Positions 1 through 5,690 of a stretch of 6,677 nt of DNA are shown piece by piece; positions within the stretch are counted from its first letter, which is position 1; each line of letters opens with the position of its first letter. The translations under genes and the position numbers were made by a program. Location of the stretch: positions 1 through 6,677 of the forward strand of contig CAKPSO010000041.1 of the NCBI GenBank assembly GCA_934183185.1, written 5' to 3'. This DNA comes from an uncultured Bacilli bacterium (GTDB lineage Bacteria; Bacillota_I; Bacilli_A; RF39; UBA660). The notes under the pieces are model-generated. The model was given only the letters and a program-made list of their open reading frames with translations. It was not told the DNA's origin and ran no database searches.

Positions 1-95
1 TTAATGCATATATTTATTATTATAACAATGAACGTTTAGCATGTTCATTAGATTATAAAACCCCAATTCAGTATAAAGCCGAATTAGGGTTCTAA
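1..95 (+). CDS. IS3-family transposase (OrfB), C-terminal fragment
   Basis: Reading from codon AAT at 3-5, the last 30 codons before TAA at 93-95 contain YYYNNERLACSLDYKTP and then IQYKAELGF. This matches the end of the IS3-family DDE integrase domain, which typically reads Y-N-x-x-R-x-x-x-x-L-x-x-x-(S/T)-P-x-x-Y. In this family the domain carries out strand transfer, and the Asn-Glu-Arg helix lies shortly after the last catalytic Glu, which is outside the window. The gene is cut by the window edge, so whether the full transposase is intact cannot be judged. The hairpin at 59-91 lies within these last codons. Confidence 0.75.
   Translation, partial: NAYIYYYNNERLACSLDYKTPIQYKAELGF
59..91 (-). 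terminator. Hairpin terminator read on the minus strand, inside the transposase end
   Basis: ACCCCAATTC (60-69) faces GAATTAGGGT (81-90) across an 11-nt loop. On the plus strand there is a C/A mismatch. On the minus strand the same position is a G-U wobble, so the RNA stem is unbroken, and it is followed by TTTTATAATC. The asymmetry indicates a terminator for leftward transcription, i.e. for the femX-like gene, whose own stop is about 55 nt earlier. It may also protect the insertion sequence from antisense read-in. Confidence 0.6.
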
Positions 96-109
96 AAATT
101 CTTTTTTAC

Positions 110-134
110 TGTCCACTTTTTATTGACTTATTCA
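110..134 (+). repeat. Probable right terminal inverted repeat of the IS3-family element
   Basis: Read from outside inwards on the minus strand, this segment starts TGAATAAGTC and continues with AATAAAAAGTGGACA. It resembles the IS3/IS150-group terminal pattern of TGAAC or TGTAC, a central stretch, then AAAAGTGGACA or similar. The outermost dinucleotide is the usual CA on the plus strand. The matching left repeat is not in the window, so the call rests on family resemblance and on its place 15 nt after the transposase stop. Confidence 0.55.
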
Positions 135-144
135 ATCTAGTTAG

Positions 145-1389
145 TTATATCTCTTTTTTCTTTTTATGATTATAAATACTATTTACTGTTTTATTAATTA
201 TTAAATCAAACTCTCCAATATATTCAATAGCACTGGCATTAAATCCTAATTTCATTTCATTTAGTCCGGAATACTTATTTGTTTTATTAAACTCACCAGT
301 TATTCCATTTAAATTAAAGTAATTATAACCACTATTATTGAATTTTTTTATTAGTTCCCATTTTAATAAATAATTAGGATTGTAGCTACTATATTTTTTA
401 TTGAAACCTTCAATTACTAAATTAATCCCCTTATCATACTTAATTATTATTGCGCCACCAATTATAATTCCATCTGGATGATTTTGAAAAATTCTAGTTG
501 CAGTATTTAGATGTTCTTGATATAATCCTAATTTCTTATCAGATTCCATTTTAGCATTGATTATTTTACTAACATTCATACTTCTACGTGTTTTTTCTTG
601 AAGTAGTTCATTATATTTTTCATTATTATCTAATTCTTTTTCATAGTTTTCTTTACTTAATCGTAAGTATTTTTCTGGATGTATATAAGCTAAGTATATT
701 TCTGCATCATCCTTAAAATTATCTAAAATAGATTGATAATATTTTATACTCTTTCTTTCCTTCTTTTCTATAAACTTATACAAAATCTTTAAATCATCAT
801 TACTTGCCTTATAAATATCTATTCCGCAACGATTAGCTTTACTTATCTTATTTCTTACCTGCTTAGCTAGTTGAAAATAAATCTTATCGTTAGATGTAGT
901 TAACTTAGTAATAGCAGTCCATCTTGGCTTTTCGTTTTCAAAATACTTGTTGAAACCATGATGAATATAGCCATTTCTTTTTAATATTTCTAGAATTTCA
1001 TTTATTTCTGGATTATATGATATTATATTTCCATTTTTATCCCTTTCGGCACAATGGATAGAAGGATTTATTTTAATGTATATAAAGCGTTGCTTTAATA
1101 GTAATTTTTTTAATTTTTTAGTTAATTCCTCTATTAAGTCATTATTACTATAATCAATTAAAAAACCGAAAGGAGCATATGCAACTTTATAATTCATCCA
1201 TACTTTTTTATATATTAATAAAGTAGCACCAATTATAGTATTACTATTATTTAGAAATCCTAGAAAGTGATAATCATATCCTTCATTTTTCATTACTTTC
1301 GCATAATTTGAGGTTTGATAATAACTACGATATTTATGAGTTATAGCATATTTATCAAATTCTTCATCTTTTAAAGTAATAATTTTCAT
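145..1389 (-). CDS. FemAB/FemX-family peptidoglycan bridge aminoacyltransferase
   Basis: Proteins of this family act in the cytoplasm. They transfer amino acids from aminoacyl-tRNA to the lysine (or diamino acid) side chain of lipid II, building the interpeptide bridge. The 414-residue product has family length. There are two GNAT-like halves, with an N-terminal YYQTSNYAKVM at 23-33. A charged helical arm lies at about 241-300, as in FemA/FemX. The typical C-terminal signature is FNLNGITGEF (358-367), YSGLNEMKLGFN (373-384) and EYIGEFDL (389-396). The start at 1389 is chosen over an in-frame codon at 1491 because AAAGGAG precedes it at good spacing, and because the longer form would start upstream of its own promoter. 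The gene is monocistronic and diverges from murD. The exact amino acid added (FemX, MurM or FemA type) cannot be told, so no symbol is given. Confidence 0.88.
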   Translation of the reverse strand: MKIITLKDEEFDKYAITHKYRSYYQTSNYAKVMKNEGYDYHFLGFLNNSNTIIGATLLIYKKVWMNYKVAYAPFGFLIDYSNNDLIEELTKKLKKLLLKQRFIYIKINPSIHCAERDKNGNIISYNPEINEILEILKRNGYIHHGFNKYFENEKPRWTAITKLTTSNDKIYFQLAKQVRNKISKANRCGIDIYKASNDDLKILYKFIEKKERKSIKYYQSILDNFKDDAEIYLAYIHPEKYLRLSKENYEKELDNNEKYNELLQEKTRRSMNVSKIINAKMESDKKLGLYQEHLNTATRIFQNHPDGIIIGGAIIIKYDKGINLVIEGFNKKYSSYNPNYLLKWELIKKFNNSGYNYFNLNGITGEFNKTNKYSGLNEMKLGFNASAIEYIGEFDLIINKTVNSIYNHKKKKEI

Positions 1390-1419
1390 ACATATTCTCC
1401 TTTCTTTAGATAGGTGGTT

Positions 1420-1448
1420 ATTATAACACTTTTTTAGGCGTTTTTCAA
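1420..1448 (-). promoter_or_regulatory. Sigma-A-type extended -10 promoter of the femX-like gene
   Basis: On the minus strand, TTGAAA (plus positions 1443-1448) is followed after exactly 17 bp by TATAAT (1420-1425), with TGT directly before the -10 as an extended element. Transcription should begin near 1413, giving a leader of about 24 nt with AAAGGAG in front of the ATG at 1389. This near-consensus promoter also supports the shorter femX start. Confidence 0.8.
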
Positions 1449-1484
1449 ATTCTATGTGTAAAATTGTATAAACATTATTTTTTT

Positions 1485-1516
1485 TAGACAAATTTATCTT
1501 TTATGTATAGTATAAT
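1485..1516 (+). promoter_or_regulatory. Candidate promoter of the murD cluster
   Basis: A perfect TATAAT lies at 1511-1516. The best -35 match is TAGACA at 1485-1490, but a spacing of 20 bp is long. An overlapping TATAGT at 1506-1511 would give 15 bp. With the first -10 the start site would be near 1523, almost at the ribosome site AAGGTGA (1524-1530), so the leader would be very short. The -10 is convincing and the -35 is not. Confidence 0.5.
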
Positions 1517-1534
1517 ATAGATGAAGGTGATGCT

Positions 1535-2899
1535 ATGTTTACGGATAATAAAGTTCTGATACTTGGGTTTGCTAGAAGTGGGTATGAAGTTTCTAAAATT
1601 TTGAAACATAGAAATAATATAGTTATAGTTAACGATGGTAAACCAGAGGAAAAACATGATAGTTCTAAAATACAAGAATTAAAGAATTTAGGAGTTGAAT
1701 TTATTTTTGGTACTCATCCAGAAGATCTATTGGATGGCAGTTTTCAATATTTAATAAAAAATCCTGGCGTGCCTATAGATCATCCTTATGTGTTAAAAGC
1801 TAAAGAATTAGGAATAGAAGTTATTAATGAAACTGAACTTGCTTATAGATTAATTCCTAAAGATAAGAATATCAAATTAATAGGAATTACTGGTACAAAT
1901 GGAAAAACAACTACCACAACACTTATTTACAATTTTATAAAGGAAGATGGTAAAAGGGTACACTTAGCTGGTAATATTGGTTATCCATTATGTAGTATTT
2001 TAGATAAATTGGAAGAAAATGATATTATTGTTGATGAAATTAGTTGCCAACAATTAGAAAATGTTAAAGAATATCATCCTAATATTGCGGTTTTAACAAA
2101 TATTAGTGAAGCACATTTAGAGTTTATGAAAACTTATGAACATTATAAAGAAGTAAAGGGTCGTATTTTTAGTAATCAGACAAAAGATGATATAGCAGTT
2201 ACAAATATGGAAAATACGGAAGCTATGTTACTTACTAAAGATATTAAATCAACAGTTCGTTATTTTTCTAGTAAAAATCAAATTAATGGTGCTTATATAA
2301 AAGAAGGTTCTATTTATTACTATGATGAGAAAATAGTAGATTTAGATCAGATTAAATTGATAGGAAACCATAATTATGAAAATATTATGGCAGCTATTTT
2401 AGTAGTGAAAGAGCTTGGAGTTAATAATGATTCTATTTGTAAAGTATTAAAGAAGTTTGGTGGAGTAGAGCATCGTTTAGAATTTGTAGAAGAAGTAGAT
2501 GGTAGAAAATTCTATAATGATACAGAAGCTACTAATATTAAGTGTTGCCAGATTGCTTTATCTTCTTTTAAACAACCAACTATCTTATTTTTAGGTGGTT
2601 ATGAAAGAGGTCAGGATTTTAATGAATTAGCTGATTATGTAGAAAATGTAAAGGCAATTATAGCTATTGGTAGTTGTAGAAGTCGTGTTAAAGAATTCGG
2701 TGATAAGATGAATATTCCAACTTACCAATATGAATTTTTAAAAGATGCTTTCGAAACAGCATGGAATATTAGTGAAAATGGTGATATAATATTACTAAGT
2801 CCTGCTAGTGCTTCATGGGATCAATATAAAGAATGTGAAGAACGTGGGTCAGAATTTAAAAAATATGTAAGAGAGTTGGTGAATAGTGATGGCAAATAA
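1535..2899 (+). CDS. murD: UDP-N-acetylmuramoyl-L-alanine--D-glutamate ligase
   Basis: MurD is the cytoplasmic ATP-dependent ligase that adds D-glutamate to UDP-MurNAc-L-Ala. The 454 residues match family length and carry the three Mur domains. The UMP-binding domain starts LILGFARSG (8-16). The ATPase domain has the P-loop GITGTNGKTT (117-126), a metal-binding Glu at 168 in DEISCQQLE, a His at 194 and the carbamylated-Lys equivalent K208 in EVKGRIF. The C-terminal domain has HR (313-314), GGYERGQDF (354-362) and SPASASWDQ (422-430). The usual ELSSFQL motif reads EISCQQL. The usual S-K-A-T-N of the C-terminal domain reads T-E-A-T-N (330-334), replacing the residue equivalent to E. coli K319 with Glu. 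The start is supported by AAGGTGA four nt upstream. The end overlaps the next ORF by 11 bp, indicating one transcript. Confidence 0.93.
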   Translation: MFTDNKVLILGFARSGYEVSKILKHRNNIVIVNDGKPEEKHDSSKIQELKNLGVEFIFGTHPEDLLDGSFQYLIKNPGVPIDHPYVLKAKELGIEVINETELAYRLIPKDKNIKLIGITGTNGKTTTTTLIYNFIKEDGKRVHLAGNIGYPLCSILDKLEENDIIVDEISCQQLENVKEYHPNIAVLTNISEAHLEFMKTYEHYKEVKGRIFSNQTKDDIAVTNMENTEAMLLTKDIKSTVRYFSSKNQINGAYIKEGSIYYYDEKIVDLDQIKLIGNHNYENIMAAILVVKELGVNNDSICKVLKKFGGVEHRLEFVEEVDGRKFYNDTEATNIKCCQIALSSFKQPTILFLGGYERGQDFNELADYVENVKAIIAIGSCRSRVKEFGDKMNIPTYQYEFLKDAFETAWNISENGDIILLSPASASWDQYKECEERGSEFKKYVRELVNSDGK

Positions 2900-3101
2900 T
2901 ATAAATATTAATCCTAATATATTAAATGAAAATGTTGATGGAGTAGTATTAAGACCAGCACAACTAATGGGTAAACGTCTTAGAGAAGTAAGTGAAGATA
3001 TGAAATGTCTACAATATCTATATCAAATGCGTATGGATAAAATAAGAAGAGCAAATGAAGATTGGGCTGAGACAGTCTCTTGCAAGAATCGTTATTATTA
3101 A
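2889..3101 (+). CDS. Small conserved-looking protein of unknown function
   Basis: This is a 70-residue ORF that I do not recognise. It begins within the end of murD (11-bp overlap), with GGTGA six nt before ATG 2889. A GTG at 2886 is an alternative one codon earlier. The stop is 27 nt before the enolase start, so it sits in one transcription unit with murD and eno. The first 16 residues are Asn/Ile-rich and probably flexible. From about residue 17 the chain looks amphipathic and strongly helical, with many basic and acidic residues (GKRLREVSEDMKCLQYLYQM, 28-47, then RMDKIRRANEDWAE). There is no signal peptide or membrane segment. Good ribosome site, tight packing and balanced composition argue that it is real. 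Its function is unknown. Confidence 0.7.
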   Translation: MANNININPNILNENVDGVVLRPAQLMGKRLREVSEDMKCLQYLYQMRMDKIRRANEDWAETVSCKNRYY

Positions 3102-3128
3102 TAATTGAACAGATATGGAGAAATAAAT

Positions 3129-4361
3129 ATGAAAATTATCGATGTAAAAGGTAGAGAAATATTAGATTCAAGAGGTAATCCTACTGTAGAAGTAGATGTT
3201 ATTTTAGAAGATGGTACTTTAGGTCGTGCAGCAGTACCAAGTGGTGCATCAACTGGTGAAAGAGAAGCATTAGAAATGCGTGATGGTGGAACTCGTTTCA
3301 TGGGTAAAGGTGTTTTAAATGCTGTAGCTAATGTAAACGGACCACTTCGTGATTTAGTAATTGGCATGGATGCAGAAAATCAAAAAGAACTTGACTATGC
3401 TATGATAAATGCTGATGGAACTAAGACTAAATCTAAATATGGGGCTAATGCTATTTTAGGTATTAGTATGGCTGCTATGAAGGCAAGTGCTAATCAAAAA
3501 GGTTTACCACTTTATCGTTATATTGGAAATGGGACTACATTACCTAGACCTATGATGAATATTATTAATGGTGGTGCTCATGCAGATAATAAACTTGATT
3601 TCCAAGAGTTTATGATTATTCCAATGGCTGATACAATTCATGACCGTGTTAGAATTGGTGCTGAAGTATTTCATAACTTAAAGAAAGTATTAAATAGTAA
3701 AGGTTTAGCTACTGGTGTTGGTGATGAGGGTGGATTTGCTCCAGACTTACAATCTAATAGTGAAGGTTTTGAACTTATCATGGAGGCAATTAATAAAGCA
3801 GGATATGTTCCAGGAAAAGATGTTAATATCGCTATTGATGTTGCAGCAAGTGAATTCTATGATAAAGAAACTGGTAAATATAACTTAGTTGGTGAAGGTC
3901 GTAGTTTAACTACTGATGAACTTATCGACTTTTATAGCGAATTAGTTACTAAATATCCTATTATTTCTATAGAAGATCCAGTTGATGAAAATGACTGGGA
4001 AGGATTTAGTAAAATTACTAGTAGACTTGGTGATAAAATTCAATTAGTTGGTGATGACTTATTTGTTACTAATAAAGAATGTCTACAGATGGGAATTGAT
4101 CATCATGCTGGTAATGCCATTTTATTAAAGGTTAATCAAATTGGTACTATTACAGAAACACTTGAAACTATTGATTTAGCTAGAAGACATGGTTATAGTA
4201 CTATTATTTCTCATAGAAGCGGAGAAACAGAAGATACTACTATAGCAGATTTAGCTGTTGGACTTGACTTAGGACAAATTAAAACAGGCAGTATGTCTAG
4301 AACTGATAGAATTTGTAAATATAATCAATTAATGAGAATCGAAGAGGAACTTGAAAAATAG
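3129..4361 (+). CDS. eno: Enolase (phosphopyruvate hydratase)
   Basis: Enolase converts 2-phosphoglycerate to phosphoenolpyruvate in glycolysis and is a cytoplasmic Mg-dependent enzyme. The 410 residues include the N-terminal DSRGNPTVEVDV (13-24) and the mobile loop SGASTGEREALEMRDGG (38-54). Metal ligands are D237 (IAIDVAASEF), E282 (SIEDP) and D309 (LVGDDLFVTN). Catalytic residues are E200 in GVGDEGGFAP and K334 in LLKVNQIGT. The HRSGETEDT loop (362-370) and K385 bind substrate. The start is ATG 3129, behind TGGAG at 3116-3120. An earlier in-frame TTG at 3105 lacks a ribosome site and would add eight residues not seen in the family. The protein is slightly shorter than the usual 425-435 because it stops at EEELEK without the common aromatic tail. 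It follows murD and the 70-residue ORF rather than gap-pgk-tpi-gpm genes. Confidence 0.97.
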   Translation: MKIIDVKGREILDSRGNPTVEVDVILEDGTLGRAAVPSGASTGEREALEMRDGGTRFMGKGVLNAVANVNGPLRDLVIGMDAENQKELDYAMINADGTKTKSKYGANAILGISMAAMKASANQKGLPLYRYIGNGTTLPRPMMNIINGGAHADNKLDFQEFMIIPMADTIHDRVRIGAEVFHNLKKVLNSKGLATGVGDEGGFAPDLQSNSEGFELIMEAINKAGYVPGKDVNIAIDVAASEFYDKETGKYNLVGEGRSLTTDELIDFYSELVTKYPIISIEDPVDENDWEGFSKITSRLGDKIQLVGDDLFVTNKECLQMGIDHHAGNAILLKVNQIGTITETLETIDLARRHGYSTIISHRSGETEDTTIADLAVGLDLGQIKTGSMSRTDRICKYNQLMRIEEELEK

Positions 4362-4371
4362 TTCCTTTTTT
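4342..4371 (+). terminator. Intrinsic terminator overlapping the end of eno
   Basis: AGGAACT (4345-4351) pairs perfectly with AGTTCCT (4360-4366) around an 8-nt loop, and T residues continue to 4371. Further A-U and G-U pairs can form at the base (4342-4344 with 4367-4369). The upstream arm lies inside the last eno codons, and the stop codon TAG (4359-4361) runs across the loop/3'-arm boundary. It ends the murD-ORF-eno transcript. Confidence 0.85.
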
Positions 4372-4405
4372 ATTTTAATTTTATATAATTTAATGGGTGA
4401 TATAT

Positions 4406-4860
4406 ATTAAAGTTAATTATGAGATTTTGGTTACTGGTATTTTGATACCATTGTTTTAGGTAGTTAGTTGGATATCTGACTGCTTTATCTAATAATTATT
4501 ATGAACTTAATCTTCATATTTTTGTACCACCCGGCATTTTATTTCCTATTGTATGGTGTATATCCTAATGGGTGTATCTTATTATATTATTGCTACAGTA
4601 ATTCTCATGATATAGATGATGCACTATTAGTTTATATAATACAGTTTGTTATTAATTTATTATGGTGTTTTTGGTTCTTTACTTTTAGATTTTATTTATT
4701 TTCATTTATATGGATATTACTACTGATTACTTTTGCATTAATTATGATTAAGAAATTTTATGACATATCTAAAGTTAGTGCGTATTTATAAATACCATAT
4801 TTATTATGGCTAATATTTGCTGGAGTTTTAAATTTATTTGTTTATTTTTCTAATATGTGA
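4406..4860 (+). pseudogene. tspO: Decayed tspO (TspO/MBR tryptophan-rich sensory protein)
   Basis: TspO proteins are five-helix membrane proteins that bind porphyrins and other ligands. Here the family pattern is spread over three frames. First, a start region at 4406 behind GGGTGA reads ILVTGILIPLF but begins with ATT where ATG is expected, and stops at 4457. The frame starting at 4464 reads LVGYLTALSNN and then FVPPGILFPIVW. The frame from 4559 reads YILMGVSYYIIATV. The last frame contains ALLVYIIQFVINLLW, then KKFYDISKVSAYL, a TAA at 4789-4791, and IPYLLWLIFAGVLN ending at 4860. Compared with the usual W-x-x-L-Y-x-L-M-G spacing, about 7 nt are missing near 4560. A 96-codon open stretch at 4501-4791 is part of this remnant and not a separate gene. 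The relic shows at least three frame changes, a nonsense codon and a lost start, so it is inactive. A TATAAT at 4384-4389 may be its old -10. Confidence 0.85.
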
Positions 4861-4866
4861 TATAAT
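4838..4866 (+). promoter_or_regulatory. Extended -10 promoter of the XRE regulator
   Basis: TTGTTT (4838-4843) is followed after 17 bp by TATAAT (4861-4866), with TGA directly before it forming an extended -10. Transcription should start near 4872. The promoter lies within the 3' end of the tspO remnant, whose TGA stop (4858-4860) forms the extended -10 triplet. Confidence 0.75.
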
Positions 4867-4894
4867 AGCCACGATTTTAAGGGGGCTATTATAT
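4860..4894. promoter_or_regulatory. Perfect 11-bp inverted repeat, candidate autoregulatory operator
   Basis: ATATAATAGCC (4860-4870) and GGCTATTATAT (4884-4894) are exact reverse complements separated by 13 bp. The left arm covers the -10 and the expected start site. The right arm begins in the ribosome site AAGGGGG (4879-4885) and ends at the ATG. Because most of the left arm lies upstream of the predicted start site, a DNA operator fits better than an mRNA hairpin. The obvious ligand candidate is the XRE protein encoded immediately downstream; this is inference. Confidence 0.6.
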
Positions 4895-5359
4895 ATGAAA
4901 AGGGAAATATTTAAAGAAAAATTTATGTATGAAGATATTAAGTTATTAAAAAATAATCAGATAGATAGTGCTAATTATAATGAAAAGTTGTCTATTGGAG
5001 ATGTTATAGCTAGATTTAGAAATAGGTATAGATTTACTCAAGATTATATGGGCAGGCAATTGGGAGTTAGTAGAAGTACTTTATCACTTGTTGAAACTAA
5101 TCGATGTACGTTGTCTAATGATGTTGTTAATAAGTTTTTTAGTTTATATGGAAATCAGTTATTGAATGATGAAAAATTACCATTTATGCAGGTATTGGAT
5201 AGTAAAACTATTATAAGTAATTTAATTATAAATAATGATTTGGTAGATGTATTATGTAATATTGAAAAATTAAAACTATCTAAAGATGATATTACAGTTT
5301 TATTTAACTCTACATTAGAGCAGGCTAAACAATTAAAAAAGCAAAGAAAACGCATGTAG
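4895..5359 (+). CDS. XRE-family helix-turn-helix transcriptional regulator with unknown C-terminal half
   Basis: This 154-residue DNA-binding protein has an HTH_3-type domain at about 34-82, with FTQDYMGRQLGVSRSTLSLV (47-66) forming the second and third helices. The recognition helix is around 59-68. The first 33 residues are charged and the last 70 or so are predicted helical with a Lys-rich tail; I recognise no ligand or dimerisation domain. The start at ATG 4895 is chosen because AAGGGGG precedes it by nine nt. The in-frame codon at 4838 is upstream of the promoter. It has its own promoter, a palindrome over that promoter and its own terminator, so it is a single autoregulated unit. It separates the tspO remnant from secG. 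Its targets are unknown. Confidence 0.85.
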   Translation: MKREIFKEKFMYEDIKLLKNNQIDSANYNEKLSIGDVIARFRNRYRFTQDYMGRQLGVSRSTLSLVETNRCTLSNDVVNKFFSLYGNQLLNDEKLPFMQVLDSKTIISNLIINNDLVDVLCNIEKLKLSKDDITVLFNSTLEQAKQLKKQRKRM

Positions 5360-5380
5360 TTAGTTGATTTTGCTTTTTTT
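5335..5380 (+). terminator. Intrinsic terminator overlapping the end of the XRE gene
   Basis: AAAAAAGCAAA (5335-5345) pairs exactly with TTTGCTTTTTT (5369-5379) around a 23-nt loop, and the T run supplies the tail. The upstream arm lies within the last codons of the regulator, and the stop codon is in the loop. The stem is A-U rich with only two G-C pairs, so its strength is moderate. The -35 of the next promoter overlaps its loop and downstream arm. Confidence 0.65.
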
Positions 5381-5392
5381 ATATGATAGAAT
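5364..5392 (+). promoter_or_regulatory. Extended -10 promoter of secG
   Basis: TTGATT (5364-5369) and TAGAAT (5387-5392) are 17 bp apart, with TGA immediately before the -10 (extended -10). The start site is expected near 5399, giving a leader of about 17 nt that contains GGAGGG. The -35 and spacer are shared with the regulator's terminator. Confidence 0.7.
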
Positions 5393-5415
5393 ATTAACAG
5401 TTATGGAGGGATAGT

Positions 5416-5631
5416 ATGAGAACTTTTTTATTAGTAATATCTATTTTATTAATTGTGATTGTTCTTTTACAGAGTAATAAAGCTGAAAGTGGAACTCAAA
5501 TTATTAGTGGTGGAAATTCTGATTTATTTTCTAACCGTAAAGAGAGAGGTTCAGAATTATTTATTAGTAGATTAACATTGGCATTAGGTATGATTTTCTT
5601 TATTGTTAGTTTCATTATGGAATTTATTTAA
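5416..5631 (+). CDS. secG: Preprotein translocase subunit SecG
   Basis: SecG is the small non-essential partner of SecY and SecE in the Sec channel of the cytoplasmic membrane and assists SecA-driven export. The 71 residues are family length. The two expected membrane helices are at about 2-19 (TFLLVISILLIVIVLLQ) and 52-70. The loop between them has the conserved pattern LLQSNKAESG followed by a Gly/Ser segment and SDLFSNRKERGSE, like the usual G-(G/S)-x-x-x-L-F-x-x-x-(K/R)-x-(K/R)-G. GGAGGG (5405-5410) lies five nt before ATG. In many Firmicutes secG lies near eno and before rnr and smpB. Here it follows eno after an accessory insert and is not followed by rnr. Confidence 0.92.
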   Translation: MRTFLLVISILLIVIVLLQSNKAESGTQIISGGNSDLFSNRKERGSELFISRLTLALGMIFFIVSFIMEFI

Positions 5632-5655
5632 AAATATTTATATTTTGTGTGGTTT

Positions 5656-5690
5656 AAAACTAGTTATTGTTTGATAGCTGGTTTTTTTTT
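5656..5690 (+). terminator. Strong intrinsic terminator of secG
   Basis: AAACTAGTTAT (5657-5667) pairs with ATAGCTGGTTT (5674-5684) around the loop TGTTTG. It contains two G-U wobbles and is followed by T residues through 5690. The wobbles and long T tail favour the plus-strand reading. On the minus strand only four T residues follow the stem, so service for the converging XRE gene is possible but weaker. The tail overlaps the last codon of that gene. Confidence 0.88.

Larger units (their letters stand above)
1..134 (+). mobile_element. Right end of an IS3-family insertion sequence
   Basis: The window opens inside an insertion sequence. The evidence is the C-terminal end of an IS3-type transposase (to 95), followed by a short non-coding tail ending in a sequence that resembles an IS3/IS150-group right inverted repeat (110-134, ending in CA). 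The left end, the first orf and any target duplication lie outside the window. If 134 is the true boundary, the element inserted 10 bp beyond the stop codon of the converging femX-like gene and left that gene intact. Confidence 0.65.

Noticed and set aside
1390..1491. N-terminal extension of 34 residues on the femX-like protein
   Set aside because: It runs across the promoter at 1420-1448 and lacks a ribosome site, while ATG 1389 has AAAGGAG.
1484..1675. Minus-strand ORF opposite the start of murD
   Set aside because: It lies mostly opposite conserved murD codons, has a composition typical of AT-rich antisense, and has no ribosome site.
3098..3367. Minus-strand ORF opposite the start of enolase
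   Set aside because: It is an antisense shadow of a clearly conserved coding region with no promoter or ribosome site of its own.
4406..4459. ATT as a genuine rare start codon for tspO
   Set aside because: ATT starts exist, but the frame stops after 17 codons and further breaks follow, so a functional start is moot.
4501..4791. A 96-codon open frame for a hydrophobic membrane protein
   Set aside because: Its last two thirds are the third and fourth helices of TspO, its first third is out of frame with the TspO pattern, and it lacks a ribosome site. It is part of the tspO remnant.
5155..5355. Minus-strand ORF opposite the XRE regulator
   Set aside because: It is a shadow of the regulator's coding sequence with no supporting signals.
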